From: Paralithodes platypus
Lineage: Eukaryota > Arthropoda > Malacostraca > Decapoda > Lithodidae
Direction: 5' to 3'
Assembly: GCA_032716605.1 (NCBI GenBank)
Contig: CM064512.1
Span: 25,491,781-25,555,780 of the forward strand
DNA length: 64,000 nucleotides
The translations under genes and the position numbers were made by a program. Below the pieces are notes generated by a model, which saw only the letters and a program-made list of their open reading frames with translations, searched no databases and was not told the DNA's origin. Positions 31,746 through 44,452 of the stretch are shown piece by piece; position 1 is the stretch's first letter, and every line of letters starts with the position of its first letter.

Positions 31746-33300
31746 AGTATTAGAGTGGACTGGGTGTGAATGGAATGATCGGGATTGGGGGTGGGTCGGG
31801 TGGGGTAATGGTGGCTGATAATTATTACCGTAATTCTCCATCGTGACTGATCCCATTTCTCAGCGTCATGTGGTTGCCTTTTTACAACTTGGTCCAGTCT
31901 GTAATTATGTGATATACGGCCACGTAATCATGTAATTATAGGATCCTCGCCAATTAAAATTTGCCCCAATTACACGTCTGTGTTGTGTATTCATAATATG
32001 GCAGTGTATATGCTTGGGGCGTTTTGCTCTTACAGGTTGGTTATATAGTTGGACGTAGATATACACGTTTATCAATATTCAATATGGTTAGATCACATTA
32101 CCAATATTCATTATTCCGTTATAACGGTCCAATACTGACAATGTCATTTTAGTAACTTTAATTTCAAGCTAGTCTGTATTCTTTCCTCAACCAACGCGCA
32201 TTATCTTGAGGTTATAACTCAGCCAAATATCACTTATATATACAGGTAAATATGCATCCTCACAGGGCAGACTCGATCTGAGGTAGTGCACTTCAAATCC
32301 AATATGGCATTAGGCGGATATACATCCCAATATACTTAACGTTGGTTAACTCGGACTAATTAATTCTGCCCCTCTGCCCATATTTAATGATGGCGACACC
32401 TTCCCACAGAAGAATAAACAGTGTTCAATATATTATCATATTCAATAACAGTGCTGATGATTATATAGTTGTCTTCTTTCTGTGTGCTAAAGCTTCCCCA
32501 GCCCTCAGGGAATATGTTCCCCCCACCGTGTATCCACGTTTTGTTGTCCCCTAGCATCCCTCATCATTTTGAAGAGAACATTTTATTAACGTTTCCTATT
32601 CTCTATCACTCATCAAGACATCCATTAACCGCACTTTGTCTATGTGTAATAATGCCCTTTGAAAGATAGCCTCACCTTCCCATGTGCCGAAGTTAAGTTC
32701 ATTTTTATAGGAATACTTGTACTCCTACATACACATTTACAGATACGTACAGTCTACCGCACTTAAAGCGCGTACAAAAAATGCGGAGAAATTTATTGCT
32801 GGAAACTTTCCAAAATACACCCGCCCACTACAGTCCCTGCCATCCTAACTCGACCAAAGGACTCACTGTTTCGTTTTGAATGTGGGAAACGAGAAATCAC
32901 CTCTCCCACCCCCCTTCCTCTCTCTCTCTCTCTCGGTTTGCCCTTGTTAGATTTGTTTTCGGGTGGGGTGGGGTTTGGGAAGCATCTCGCCAGCAAAAAT
33001 AGGTGCATATATGCTTTTAACCTCTCTTGAGTACTCTTCTGTAATCTACAGGAAAGGTAATGTTAATATTACCTCTTACCATCTAAAGAAGAGAACTGTC
33101 TCACCATGCTATCAGTTACGTATGCTCTATTACTGATACCGTATCTATCTTCTTGTTCACTCACATTACTTGATACGACAACCCTTATATAAGGATTAGC
33201 CGGGAACATGAGCGAACGACTACAGACCGTCAGAATAATGGAGGGAGGATGGACAGGTTACTGAATATAGTCCAATGAAAAATGTGTAGTTTTACATCCC
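31746..33300. other. Non-coding stretch
   Basis: No gene. A (CT)n run lies at about 32919-32934. ORFs here are short and motif-free. Confidence 0.4.
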
Positions 33301-33662
33301 TTTCTAATGTGTTTTATATACTGTATTACTCTAAGATACTGTAGTAATTACTTTCTAATGTGTTTTATATACTGTATTACTCTAAGATACTGTAGTAATT
33401 ACTTTCTAATGTGTTTTATATACTGTATTACTCTAAGATACTGTAGTAATTACTTTCTAATGTGTTTTATATACTGTATTACTCTAAGATACTGTAGTAA
33501 TTACTTACTTTCTAATGTGTTTTATATACTGTATTACTCTAAGATACTGTAGTAATTACTTTCTAATGTGTTTTATATACTGTATTACTCTAAGATACTG
33601 TAGTAATTACTTTCTAATGTGTTTTATATACTGTATTACTCTAAGATACTGTAGTAATTACT
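33301..33662 (+). repeat. 51-bp tandem repeat, 7 near-identical copies
   Basis: The unit TTTCTAATGTGTTTTATATA...GATACTGTAGTAATTAC is repeated seven times with no visible substitution; one junction (about 33505) carries an extra 4 bp (TTAC). The identity implies very recent expansion. Confidence 0.95.
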
Positions 33663-34140
33663 CCCAACTTTGGTAAAGTCTAGAAATAATATTCACCGAA
33701 AACCCCGTGATTTCTTTACATTATCAATAATATGAGCAAAGGGCTCATACTGCTACATGATAAGATGAATCCTATGCATGGTTTATGTTAATGGTTTTAA
33801 TTCCCCTATGTGACAGGCATTATTTAAAAACCTACTTTACATAGCACATACTAAACCAATTTATTATTATTTATGAGTTCCTCTTGCCTAGGTATAACAA
33901 GAGCTGAAAGATAAATATATTCAACCTGCATATTCCATCTGACATAGTCGATTAATAAGTAACTGAATTAATTAAAATAAAAACACTGTTAGCTGTATCC
34001 TAGGATATGATTGTAGTATCCCTTTGATGATCAGTACGGGCTCCTTTCACTTATGACATGCTCTCCTAAATATTATTTTTATCAATAATAGTATTACTAG
34101 TAGAAATAAATAAAATATCATATCATTCTTGCTAAAACAG
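33663..34140. other. Non-coding stretch
   Basis: AT-rich, no gene. Confidence 0.4.
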
Positions 34141-34141
34141 C

Positions 34142-34870
34142 TTCCCAGAAGTTAGGTGTGCTCAACCATCACTGCGGTTTCTTCACCCGCGCACAGCTTC
34201 TTGTTCTGTAAAGGGGCACTGTGCGCCCATGTATCGAGTATTGTTCGCATGTGCCCTGGGACAAATGTCCGTGGCAGGATTAGATGTTAGTAGGGGGCAG
34301 TTGTTAGTAATATAATAGAGAAAAACATATATTAATTTACAAATACAGTCAGTCGTTGATTTAAGGCAAGGTGTTTGTCTAGGCGAAGTTTTAAAAAATC
34401 AACGGTGCTGCAGTTTATGACATCTTGGGGAAGCCCAATATGCGATATGAGTGGAGGTTCCACTCATATTGCATTTCTCGAAAGAGTAGTTTCAAAAGTA
34501 TTTCGCCTCATCAACTCGCTTCTTCTTACTAATTCCCTACACGTTCTTTCTACACACCGCAATGTTGCTTCTCTTTCACTCTTCTATCGCTATTACAACA
34601 ATCAAGTGTTCTTCAGATCTCTCTCAGTGCATACCTTTTCGGCGGGTGTGAGGCATTCGACTTTCAACACATTACCACTTATGTGCTGTCCAACTGTCCA
34701 ACCCAAGAATTAGTAAATGTTCTCAGTCTTTCTTCTACTTAACACGAACTCAGAAACTCTCACCACCAATCAATGTTTCCTTCATCCTGACTTAGATTGC
34801 TTTAAGCTTAGTGTGTTCAGCATATTGAACCCAACGTCCATTGAATTTGGCTATCTGTCACTATTTTGGC
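34142..34870 (+). pseudogene. LINE RT C-terminal remnant with an insertion
   Basis: 34142-34260 reads SQKLGVLNHHCGFFTRAQLL and, in a shifted frame, VRPCIEYCSHV. About 190 unrelated bases follow, and the reading resumes at about 34449 with GGSTHIAFLERVVSKVFRLIN and RNVASLSLFYRYY (ORF 34375-34713). This is the conserved tail of a Jockey/CR1-like RT. A further shifted piece follows to about 34870. Frameshifts and the insertion make it dead. Confidence 0.7.
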
Positions 34871-36256
34871 TTTGGGGGCGACACTCGTTACAGGGCAGCA
34901 TGCCTTTTGTCTCCTTACACATAGAACAAACAATAGTAATATATGAGCTGGAGTTTGGAGAACAGGTTTAGAATTTATTAGGGTTTCATATGAATAATGT
35001 TGAGGTAGAGTTTAATGTATCATCTTTACTATTATTATGAATATTATATTACAGTAGGTGGGGGTGGAAGAATACAAACAAAATACGATGCTGGCGGCAA
35101 CACTGGCAAATCTAGATATCATTAGTGCTTAAGGTGTGCGAGAGACTGATTTGACCGTGGCAACAAATATACTCATTATAACATATTATATACTTTTTAT
35201 ATCGACAGTCACATACTTTAGTACAATGACTATTATATTGAAACTTTCGTACCATATTGTTCGACAGTGGATCTTATTAAGAGCATCTGTAATAGTTTAT
35301 GGGGCATATGTTGAGATAGTGCATACCAGTACCTACGGCGCTTATCTCCGACACTTCACCTTTGGAACCTGTGGTAACTAACCCAATGCAGGGGTGTTAC
35401 ATTTTTTGGGTTACCACAGTTTGTCACCCCAGATGGAACGTCACAACGACCCACTTATACCAGGTTACTATTATGCTGCTGTCTCAACAGAAGGATTTGG
35501 GTGTGAATAGACCCGCGCGGGGTTGATCTCTCGACCTTATGAATTTGGGTCCACTATACCACTGGTAACCATCTATAGATCTCCCTCCTATTCTAATACG
35601 ACAAGCCCTATGTAATATTGCACTATATATAGTTAGTATTTAATGATTATAGAATATTAGATACAACACGTTTAGATAGTTTCATATTCACTATTCCCTT
35701 CCTCCTGCTCCATCTCTATACTGTATATGTCTCTCTCTCATACTCTATAATCTTCTCTCTTCTTCTTTGTCATCCTAGAGTAGCGTGGCAAATCAAAATA
35801 TAATTTGAAAAGCAGCTACAGGACTTAAGCACATCAGAATTGATTGGTAAATATTACGACATTACAACGTTAATTTTAAGAACAAACGAGTAGGTATGGA
35901 ATGGATTTTGCACTACGATTCCGAACCTTGTTGGCAATTAAATGATGGTAATGTGACCAAGTAAATTAGTTACTAGTGGGTATTATATTATCATATTAAT
36001 AGTAACCCATTACAGTCTTAAATAGCCTATAATGTAACAGACCTATCAAATCATTTCACAATATGATTTTTATATGTAAGCTTAATGCTTGCAAATATAA
36101 CCTATCAGTTGCTTATAGTTGCCCTATATTTTATTCATAGCAAAAACCAAGTTAATCATAATAACACACACACACACACACATACTATGTATCTATAGAT
36201 ATATATAAATTAATACAGAGGGACAGGGAGAAATCTATAGTTGTAGAAATATTATA

Positions 36257-36258
<2 letters not shown>
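34871..36258. other. Non-coding stretch
   Basis: No gene. A hairpin-forming pair GTGGTAACTAACCC / GGGTTACCAC lies at 35371-35422. A (CA)n run sits at 36166-36181. Confidence 0.4.
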
Positions 36259-36299
<41 letters not shown>

Positions 36300-36307
36300 C
36301 GCGCGCG
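36259..36307. repeat. (GT)n(GC)n tract, possible Z-DNA
   Basis: About 16 GT followed by about 8 GC dinucleotides, a pure alternating purine-pyrimidine run. Confidence 0.95.
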
Positions 36308-36969
36308 TAAGCACACTTAGAGAGAGAGAGCGTCTCGGTTCGTATTCGAACCAGCGATTACTTGGAGAAATGAGTGTTAAAGGGGGAGGGAGTTTTTAGA
36401 CAGTTGCCAGGCAATATTTTTCTTCTCTGGCTTGTACGCGCTATAAGTGCGGTAAACTGTACATACAAATACTTACATACACTGCAATGGGCGGGAATAA
36501 TTAAGAGTACATGTAAGCTTTCTGTCTACCTATTACCAGTCGCTTTGATCCCCGTGGGTGGCCATTAATGAATCACATGAATGGTCCTTTGAGATCCTTC
36601 AGCCGGTGATGTAACTTATTGGCATAGTTCCATGAGGCTCCTAGATCAGGTCAGTGTTTTCCCTCAGTCAATGTTCTTTGTCCGGGCGATATATAGGGAT
36701 AAAGTCAGGGCACTGGAACTTAAAGCTGCATGTAAAGACATATTTACCCTATTCACTTAAGGGGGTAGTGGTTATTGTTTGGTCTGTAAGAGTATTTATT
36801 CATCTATTTGTTTTAGTTTACTCGCTAGACCACCATCAAGCTTTAAAAAAGAATACGGTAAACCTGACTTTTTGGACCGACAGCGATTTCAGTAAGTTTT
36901 ATTTTGTTTTTTGTAATTTTTCCTTCAGATATAGTGTTGTTTTATACTGAAGAGGAGCGGAAATGAGTA
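36308..36969. other. Non-coding stretch
   Basis: No gene or repeat recognised. Confidence 0.4.
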
Positions 36970-37030
36970 TTTACCCATTATCCAACAATCTAAAAACACG
37001 CCCCCCACTAGTGGGGAGGGCTATGAAGTT
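36970..37030 (+). repeat. Short dispersed repeat, copy 1
   Basis: TTACCCATTATCCAACAATC...CCCCACTAGTGGGGAGGG resembles 55311-55372 with the same order of words; the core CCCCCCACTAGTGGGGAGGG is a dyad. Confidence 0.6.
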
Positions 37031-37254
37031 CAGGGAAAATGAGGGGTTAAAAGCGTAAAAATACAATAATATAGCGTTTTGTATCAAAACTTGGCTCGGG
37101 TTTTCCCAAATTGCAAACCCAGGAAAAATTCTAGTTTCACGTACACAGCGACAAAAGGGAGGCGCCGTTGTAAAGGCATAGCTTCCCGACCAACTATGAA
37201 GATAGGGGAAATTGCTGGGTAAAAGACGTAATATAATGATAATAAACTACATTA

Positions 37255-37400
37255 ACGACATTAGCCTAACCTAACAACCTTACCTAACCTAACCTAGTAT
37301 TATGTAATAGCTATGGTGCCGCATATGGGGAGATTTTTTTTTTTTTTTTTTTTTACAGTAGGTATAATTCCTTATAATGCATTTCCGCCGCTTTGGACAT
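37255..37400 (+). repeat. CCTAA/GC-hairpin repeat family, copy B (with poly-T)
   Basis: GACATTAGCCTAACCTAACA, then CCTTACCTAACCTAACCTAG and TATTATG. The GC hairpin is absent; a T tract (37328-37354) and TACAGTAGGTATAATTCCTT follow. Confidence 0.75.
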
Positions 37401-37618
37401 AAAATTAGGAATTAAGTATGGTATATGACAACTCTAAAGTAGCCATAGAAATTTATGAGTATGCTGTGAAAGCGAAACTAGAATTAAACCCAAACCCATA
37501 CAACCCAATTTTGTGAATACCCGAGCCAACTTTTGACGAAAGCTGGCTCGGATTTCACAGGGTGGAGTGGGTACTGGGTAGCCTAATATTTCATGTTATA
37601 AAAATAGTCAACTTTGGG

Positions 37619-37734
37619 AAGACATTAGCCTAACCTAATAACCTTACCCAACCTATCCTAGTATTATGGGTGGGGGCTGCCGCCCCCACACCCCGGCTAG
37701 TTGGGTTAGATTTTTTTTTTTTTTTTTTTTTTTT
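37619..37734 (+). repeat. CCTAA/GC-hairpin repeat family, copy C
   Basis: Full form: CCTAACCTAATAACCTTACC, CCTAGTATTATGGGTGGGGG, hairpin GGGGGCTGCCGCCCCC, ACCCCGGCTAGTTGGGTTA, then a T tract. Confidence 0.85.
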
Positions 37735-37747
37735 TAATGTTCTAGGC

Positions 37748-37832
37748 TATTAGCCTAACCTAACAACCTTACCTAACCTAACCTAGTATATGGGTGGGGG
37801 CTGCTGCCCCCACACCCCCGCTGGTTGGGTTA
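37748..37832 (+). repeat. CCTAA/GC-hairpin repeat family, copy D
   Basis: Same order as copy C, with CTAGTATATGGGTGGGGGCT and GCTGCCCCCACACCCCCG. Confidence 0.85.
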
Positions 37833-37840
37833 CTTTTCCT

Positions 37841-37995
37841 AACTTAACCTAACCTAACCTAGTATATGGGTGGGGGCTGCCGCCCCCCCACCCCCGCTGG
37901 TTGGGTACTGGCTGAAAAACTTATTGTTTTACAGTAGCCTAGGCCTATACATGTATTTTAGCGTTTTTTTTTTTTTCTCCCTTATAATACATTTC
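37841..37995 (+). repeat. CCTAA/GC-hairpin repeat family, copy E
   Basis: AACTTAACCTAACCTAACCT, TATGGGTGGGGGCTGCCGCC, CGCTGGTTGGGTA, followed by TTTTACAGTAG and a T tract ending CCCTTATAATACATTTC, like the tail of copy B. Confidence 0.8.
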
Positions 37996-39189
37996 AGCTC
38001 TTAATGCCATATATAGCAATGATGTATATGCTCTACCGGACCTATTAGGCCTAAACAGATCGATGGGCTAACTGTCGGTCCAAAACATCAGTATAACCAA
38101 GAATACCCCCTAGACCCCATTTCAAACTAAATTAGTGCATTTTTCGGCAGAACAATGTCAGGCAAAAGTAGTATGGTGCCAATTTGAGGCTTCACAGTTG
38201 CTGGATTTTGCACCATACTTTGCTAAACACACGGTAATTTTAAAGTCTTAACACTAACGCTGACCCTCTCTACCCTCCCCCACTTACCAGTAAATAATGT
38301 TAGACTGTATTATCTTAGTCAGTAATATTGTCAGATCGGCTTTCACTTTTGTAGATTCCTTTATAAGAAAATTCAGTTACCTTGACTATTTTATCTCTAC
38401 AGGTAGTTACTGCACCAATTACGTTTTGTAAACAGTTGATCTCATTCTACTCTGAGCCAAGCCTATTTAAAATTACCTTCCTAAAGTTGTGGATTCGGTC
38501 GAAGCATTAGTAAAGGTTAGGATTCGGTCGGAGGACTTCTAGAAGTTAAGAAACATACAGCGTTATTGAAATAACAAATTTAAAGAAAATTTTATTATAT
38601 AGATTATCAGGAAATAATGAAAAGGAATATATTAAAACCGACGAGGAGGCATTCTGAAGAAAAACACAAACATATGAAGATTATGACGTGTAAAACGACC
38701 AACTTCCTGAACTATATTATGAAAGCAAAATATTAAGCAAAACATAAATAAGGCAAGTAGAAAGCGAAAACAACAGCAAAAATATGAGGATGGATAGGAA
38801 GGTGCGACAGAAGAACACGCATACAAGGATATAACAAATATTGAAGAAGAGTCGTCGTATGAAAAGGAGGAGTAAGAAACGGTAAGAACTCCACTTGATC
38901 CTCTCTATCCCTGACACCGGAGATTCAACCGAGCCCCGCCAACTAAAATAATCTCATAAGAATATTGACATCTTATACTGCTGTGTGTATGCAAATAGTG
39001 TCATGACTGGGAATGTGTTCGTGCGCCTGGAGCGTCTCTATGTCCTTGGTTCTACTCAGTCATGTTCCGGCATTGGGTATAATGAAATAATATACGCAAG
39101 CTCTCCCAGTATCTTATTTCACTTTGTTCCATCCAAGGCACGTTGGGTTTTGGCTCTTTTAATATTTGATAGCTCTCACATTATCTTTG
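37996..39189. other. Non-coding stretch
   Basis: No gene. A local duplication, GGATTCGGTCG, occurs at 38491 and 38520. Confidence 0.4.
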
Positions 39190-39450
39190 TCCATCTATTA
39201 TATGTCAGGATGGCACCCTAATAGCCTGGACCACTAACTAAATGTATGCACATATAGAAATAAATATACCTTAACAAGGCCAAGGTTGCGGCTCTACAAA
39301 CCTAATGAAAAACCAATACAATAGGAAGGGACACACAAGCCACACACCACCCTTATAATCCGTCTGAGTCACGTTAAAATACAAATGAATAAACAAAGAA
39401 GTAAATGCCAATACAAAAATAATAGAGAAGCAAGAGATAGGTGTTTCTCT
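39190..39450 (-). repeat. Dispersed repeat, copy 2
   Basis: The reverse complement resembles 12980-13400: TATTGGCATTTACTTCTTTG, GTGTGTGGCTTGTGTGTCCC, TAGAGCCGCAACCTTGGCCT in the same order. Confidence 0.55.
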
Positions 39451-39487
39451 TTTGAAAGCTAAGTGCGGACTGACTTGTGTCTAGCTG

Positions 39488-39813
39488 GTACACTCGGCCG
39501 CAATTCCGCGTGGGCCACCTAGTCGTAGGGTTTGGGTAAATCCGTTGTGTAGTTTGTTCGCTCTGAATATAGTAAGATCTCACACTCCCCTCCCTGAATC
39601 AATCGAAGATTTTGCCCCATAGATGGCGCAGCTTGATGGGAAGGGAGGGAGCTTGTCGTAGTGTTAAAAGGGTAGGACACAATGGGAGGAGGTGACGTTC
39701 TATAACATACAGTGACGAATGTTAAACTTATTTACTTTTACTTGTTCATACAATAATGTTCCCGAAACTAATTCGTAATGAACAGTAGATTCCCTCTTTC
39801 AGTAACTGAAACG

Positions 39814-39855
<42 letters not shown>
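39488..39855 (+). repeat. Inverted repeat, left arm (about 340 bp)
   Basis: Starts GTACACTCGGCCGC and ends AACTGAAACGTCACTCTCTC in a (CT)n run. It pairs with 42385-42726 with only a handful of differences. Confidence 0.9.
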
Positions 39856-39857
<2 letters not shown>

Positions 39858-40731
39858 CCCACTCTATTGGTATGAATAGAATAATAGTATACAGGTCATA
39901 CTATATAATATAATTATAACATACACCTTTTGTTAGCCAACTACAAACTAGCGACACATTAGATTAACAGAAGTAGTAAACTATTATTATTTAGATGAGT
40001 TACCTTTGTAGTGTCAAAATATGTCGATCTGTGGATGACTTACCTCAAGCATGAGAGTCACAGTTAATACTGAGTCGGTGGGATATTGATTACATTGATC
40101 AGGATTCATTAAGATTGGTAATATCATTATCAAGATTCTAAATTACCTGTGGCCAGAAAGAAAACATTGCATATGATCACATTGATACATTAAGCCAAAT
40201 GGTAGAGGTATGGCATGTCTGATTTATATCTTTAACAATTAATTTACATCGAGGCAAATTTGTTGATAAAGCATTTCCCTCAGGAATATCAGTATATTTA
40301 GAGTAGCTGGCAACAGTGTTTAAACTTAGATACAAAATTCCTCTCTGTTTATGGCGATTTAAAGTCGATTTTCCTGTGCATCAGGGTAAACTACCCCTTC
40401 CCTCCCCCAAATGGATAGTTTGAGTCTCGTTTCACCTTTATTGCTCTCTGACATTAGGTTGAAATTAGTATGGATCTTCATAAAGAGCTCCTTACCAAAA
40501 CTTCTGCTGAAAATACACACTTCCTACTCGACAGGCTTACCAACATTTATCAGGGTAAATTCTATGACCTTAACTATTCAGCTATAGTATACCAATCTAA
40601 TTCTTTCTGATTAACTTGCTCTATAGACGAATGCTAATAATTGATGTGTGCTAACCTAGAAACAATAAATAAAATAATTACTAAAGTATATGAAATATCT
40701 GTTGGTATCACGGAAGAGCCAAGTCTGGTTT

Positions 40732-40776
<45 letters not shown>

Positions 40777-42384
40777 CACTGTGTTAATCGATTTATGTAG
40801 TAAATATGGTATTGATAAATAATTTGTGCATTACCTTGGTAACAGGGAGACTATGAGTAACTACATGTAAACTCAGGTTATTAGATATCACAAATAGACC
40901 AGGGTATACACAGATAATATTATTCCACACATATAGTTATTTATATTGATATGTTATACTCTTTGTATGTGGTTTGTTACATATTGCCAAGTCTGATAAT
41001 ATAAGATAATGTGATACAGGGGGAAATATTTACCTAGAGTAAATTACCCTCGAGAATTGCAATCCATTTTTTCTCCAACACATTATTTCCTTGATCTATT
41101 TACTTTACTATGACTGTCTAATAAATATCAATTAAATAAATATAATTGCTGAAGTTAATTGAGTATACCTTTATCAATTGTTCATATTACCGCAAACATA
41201 ATGTTTATCAACAGGACAATTAATATTTGTCATTGTTATATTGCATTGCGCAATAATCTTGTATGATCAAGCTACAAATTTATTTTGAAATTAATTGAAA
41301 AAAAGCTAGATAATCGAATGAGTTACCTCGGCATATAGAAGCTTATGAAGGTGATACTTTCACGTCCACCTCCTCTCGGGAGATAAGGTTGTCTGGCAAT
41401 AGATGGATATATAGATAGATAGATAGATAGATAAATCAGATTAGCGAGTTCACGAAATATGATATGACATCAAGATTTGTGTGCAATGATTAACCGAAGT
41501 TGTAAGAGGAAGCATAAACAAGCGAACAGGGGATCGTCCAAAGGGATCCTAATGCATCATTCATATAAACATAACTATATTTAAGCCAATTAGTGAAATA
41601 TGCTGAAAATGTGTGCAAAACTAATACAAAGTAAAGAGTAAGTAAGGCCATGCCAGTATAAAAAGAGATACAACATAATATTATAGTACATAAATAAATT
41701 TAGCTTTATAATTTTCCACCCGTCCATGAACACAAAACCTCTATGCATTCGTGTCCCGATCGCCCTTTAAGCACACACACGCACGCACGCACACACACAC
41801 ACACACACACTGAAATATCCTAAATTTAGTTATTATACATTCATCCACCAGTCTAAACAATCCCACCACAACTCCTCCACCTCCACCCACCTTGTTATTC
41901 ACCTCGCCACCCTTACCTCCCTCCATCCCTTAGTGACAACTATACTCTATTTTTTTCCAGCTGATCGTAAATTGAATCTCTTATTAGCTGATTTCTCGAT
42001 ACTTAATGGAAATATATGAAATTACTATGGCTGTGTGTCATATTAATGCCAAGTTTTCAGAATAAACATCATCTTTCGCTACAAAATCTACCTTATAGCC
42101 GAGTAACAAAGATAGAAACATGACAATTTACCCTCAGCTGGGAAAAAATAGACTAGAGGATAGAAAAAAGTCCGAACTCGGAGAGGGAGAGGAAGGTGGA
42201 TAATTATACATGGCCGCGTCAGTATAATGTTTCTTCGTGGTGCTACTTCAAAATATATTCTTCTCAAGTTCTCATCATATTGCTGAATAAATTTCATAAT
42301 GTGATTCATTAAAGGTGTAAATTGATATACAGTATATATATATAATAGTGTTACTTTCAACATTTTGTATACCTCTTATAACCT
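39856..42384. other. 2.5-kb spacer between inverted arms
   Basis: No ORF with recognisable content. It contains (AG)n at 40735-40770, (GATA)n at about 41408-41432 and (CA)n at 41772-41810. If the arms are termini of one element, this is a non-coding interior. Confidence 0.5.
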
Positions 42385-42726
42385 AGAGAGAGAGAGAGAG
42401 AGAGAGACGTTTCAGTTACTGAAAGAGGGAATCTACTGTTCATTACGAATTAGTTTCGGGAACATTATTGTATGAACAAGTAGAAGTAAATAAGTTTAAC
42501 ATTCGTCACTGTATGTTATAGAACGTCACCTCCTCCCATTGTGTCCTACCCTTTTAACACTACGACAAGCTCCCTCCCTTCCCATCAAGCTGCGCCATCT
42601 ATGGGGCAAAATCTTCCATTGATTAAGGGAGGGGAGTGTGAGATCTTACTATATTCAGAGCGAACAAACTACACAACGGATTTACCCAAACCCTATGACT
42701 AGGTGGCCCAGTGCGGCCGAGTGTAC
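42385..42726 (-). repeat. Inverted repeat, right arm
   Basis: Starts in an (AG)n run (42385-42407), then ACGTTTCAGTTACTGAAAGA, and ends GCGGCCGAGTGTAC. It is the complement of 39488-39855. Confidence 0.9.
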
Positions 42727-44369
42727 ATACTAACGCCGCCAGATGGCTCCACCTGCACCAGCTTGATGGTTCCTTTTTACATCCTTACTTAAATAATACA
42801 AGTAGGACTAAACAACTAAATAAAACATACTTATACAACGAATAATATAATATGCGTACTATATCAATATACCGGAAAAACCCATTAACAATGAATGGGT
42901 TACATAATTTCGCCACCGTCTACAGCATAGGAAAATCAAAGAGACCACGTCATTGAACGAAGTAATATGAACGAAACAATATGAATTCAAATCAGGCGAT
43001 AATACACAGATAAATATCAACTATAATATGAAGCAGGGTTGATCACTGCTTCACACACTATTGGAATTACCTCCAGACGGTATGATATATTCACCATGTC
43101 AATATATGACCAATGCTTATTATAGTAAGTTATGAACATAGATTAAGGGGAGACAATACCTTTTTTTTTGTCTTTGGTCAAAATTTCAAGTTTTTGTGTT
43201 CTCTTTGTAAACTGCTTCTTTCAACATAGGAGAATAGCATAGGAAGGAACAAAAAAACATATCGCATCCATAACCCCCCAGGGCGGGGGTTCGCCCACGA
43301 CCCCCGAAAAACTAAACAAAAAAAATTCAGCCACCCAAAAAAAAAAAATTGGATCTGTAGTCTAAAGGGCTTCTGTAAGGAATAGAAATGATCATATGAG
43401 GGGATAAACAGCCTTATTACATCCCTAAGGGACCCCTTTGGGGTTCCCAATATCAAAGAATTTGGTCAATATTGAAAGAAAATTAGTCCTTTCCTCTGGG
43501 TCATATTTAATTTTTAAATTAGTTAGCCATAAAAGTTCATTTTCTATTCGTAGCGCTCACGATATAAAATGTTGATTTAGGATGGCTAACCATCATATCC
43601 CCCCAAAACGTATTCTAAGGCTTGACATTCTAAGAAATTAATTTGCCAGAAATCATATATTGGCACTAACGAGTCTATTAACAGTTTTTTGTATTGCCCA
43701 AATGCATTCCCCTTCTAACCACTACAAATAGGCCTATAAAGGAACATTTGCTCGTCGATTTATGGCCGATTTCCCAAAAATTTCGGAGATTTGGTCATTG
43801 GAAGTCAAAATCCAGCTGTATCCCAAAGATAATTGTATAATAGATTTTTTTCAGCACCTTCTATTATTCAATATGGGAAAACGATGACACTGCTTTGTAG
43901 GGGATGCTTGTAGGATACGCCATGCAAAAATTGCGGGAAATTTGAAAACATTTCTGTGACTTATCGATTTTACAAATGTTGCAATGAAATTCTGCGCTCA
44001 CGCGCGCGCACGTACATAGAGAGCTGAATTTTTCATCAAGTCAGTGTTACACCATTACCATATATATGGCAAAAGGCCAGCAATGAGTCTCTTATAGAAG
44101 CTGAGATAAAAATATTCCTGGAGTCTTCCCATTAACTAAATTAAACTTACGATGGTGGAACATCGTAACAGGTTTGACATGAATTGTTCTGAGTGTTTTA
44201 TTTATGAATTACAAGATTACTATTAAAAACAAATAAAATTTCAATAAGGCGAAAATCTTGCTCGCCCACCCACGTAGCCACCTGGGGCAAGAGTTGTGTT
44301 ATCAGGCGAATCACCTACCTCTGACCGGGTATATCCTAGTGTTTTACTAGGATATACTCCTTTGAGAAG
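42727..44369. other. Non-coding stretch
   Basis: No supported gene. ORF 43178-43456 minus is low-complexity (F/K-rich). A GC dyad CCCCCCAGGGCGGGGG lies at 43275-43290. Confidence 0.4.
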
Positions 44370-44452
44370 GATATTAGCCTATCCTAACAATCTTACCTAA
44401 CCTATCCTAGTATTATGGGTGGGTGCTGCCGCCCCCACACCCCAGCTGTTTG
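44370..44452 (+). repeat. CCTAA/GC-hairpin repeat family, copy F
   Basis: ATATTAGCCTATCCTAACAA, CCTAGTATTATGGGTGGGTG, CTGCCGCCCCCACACCCCAG. It carries CCTATCCTA variants. Confidence 0.85.

Noticed and set aside
29169..31769. Very long ORFs in several frames (up to 581 residues) taken as repeat proteins
   Set aside because: All arise from 27- and 21-bp tandem units that never create stops; both strands and several frames are equally open and there is no start context or flanking coding signal.
43178..43456. Minus-strand 92-residue ORF
   Set aside because: Low-complexity F/K-rich reading of A/T runs without motifs.
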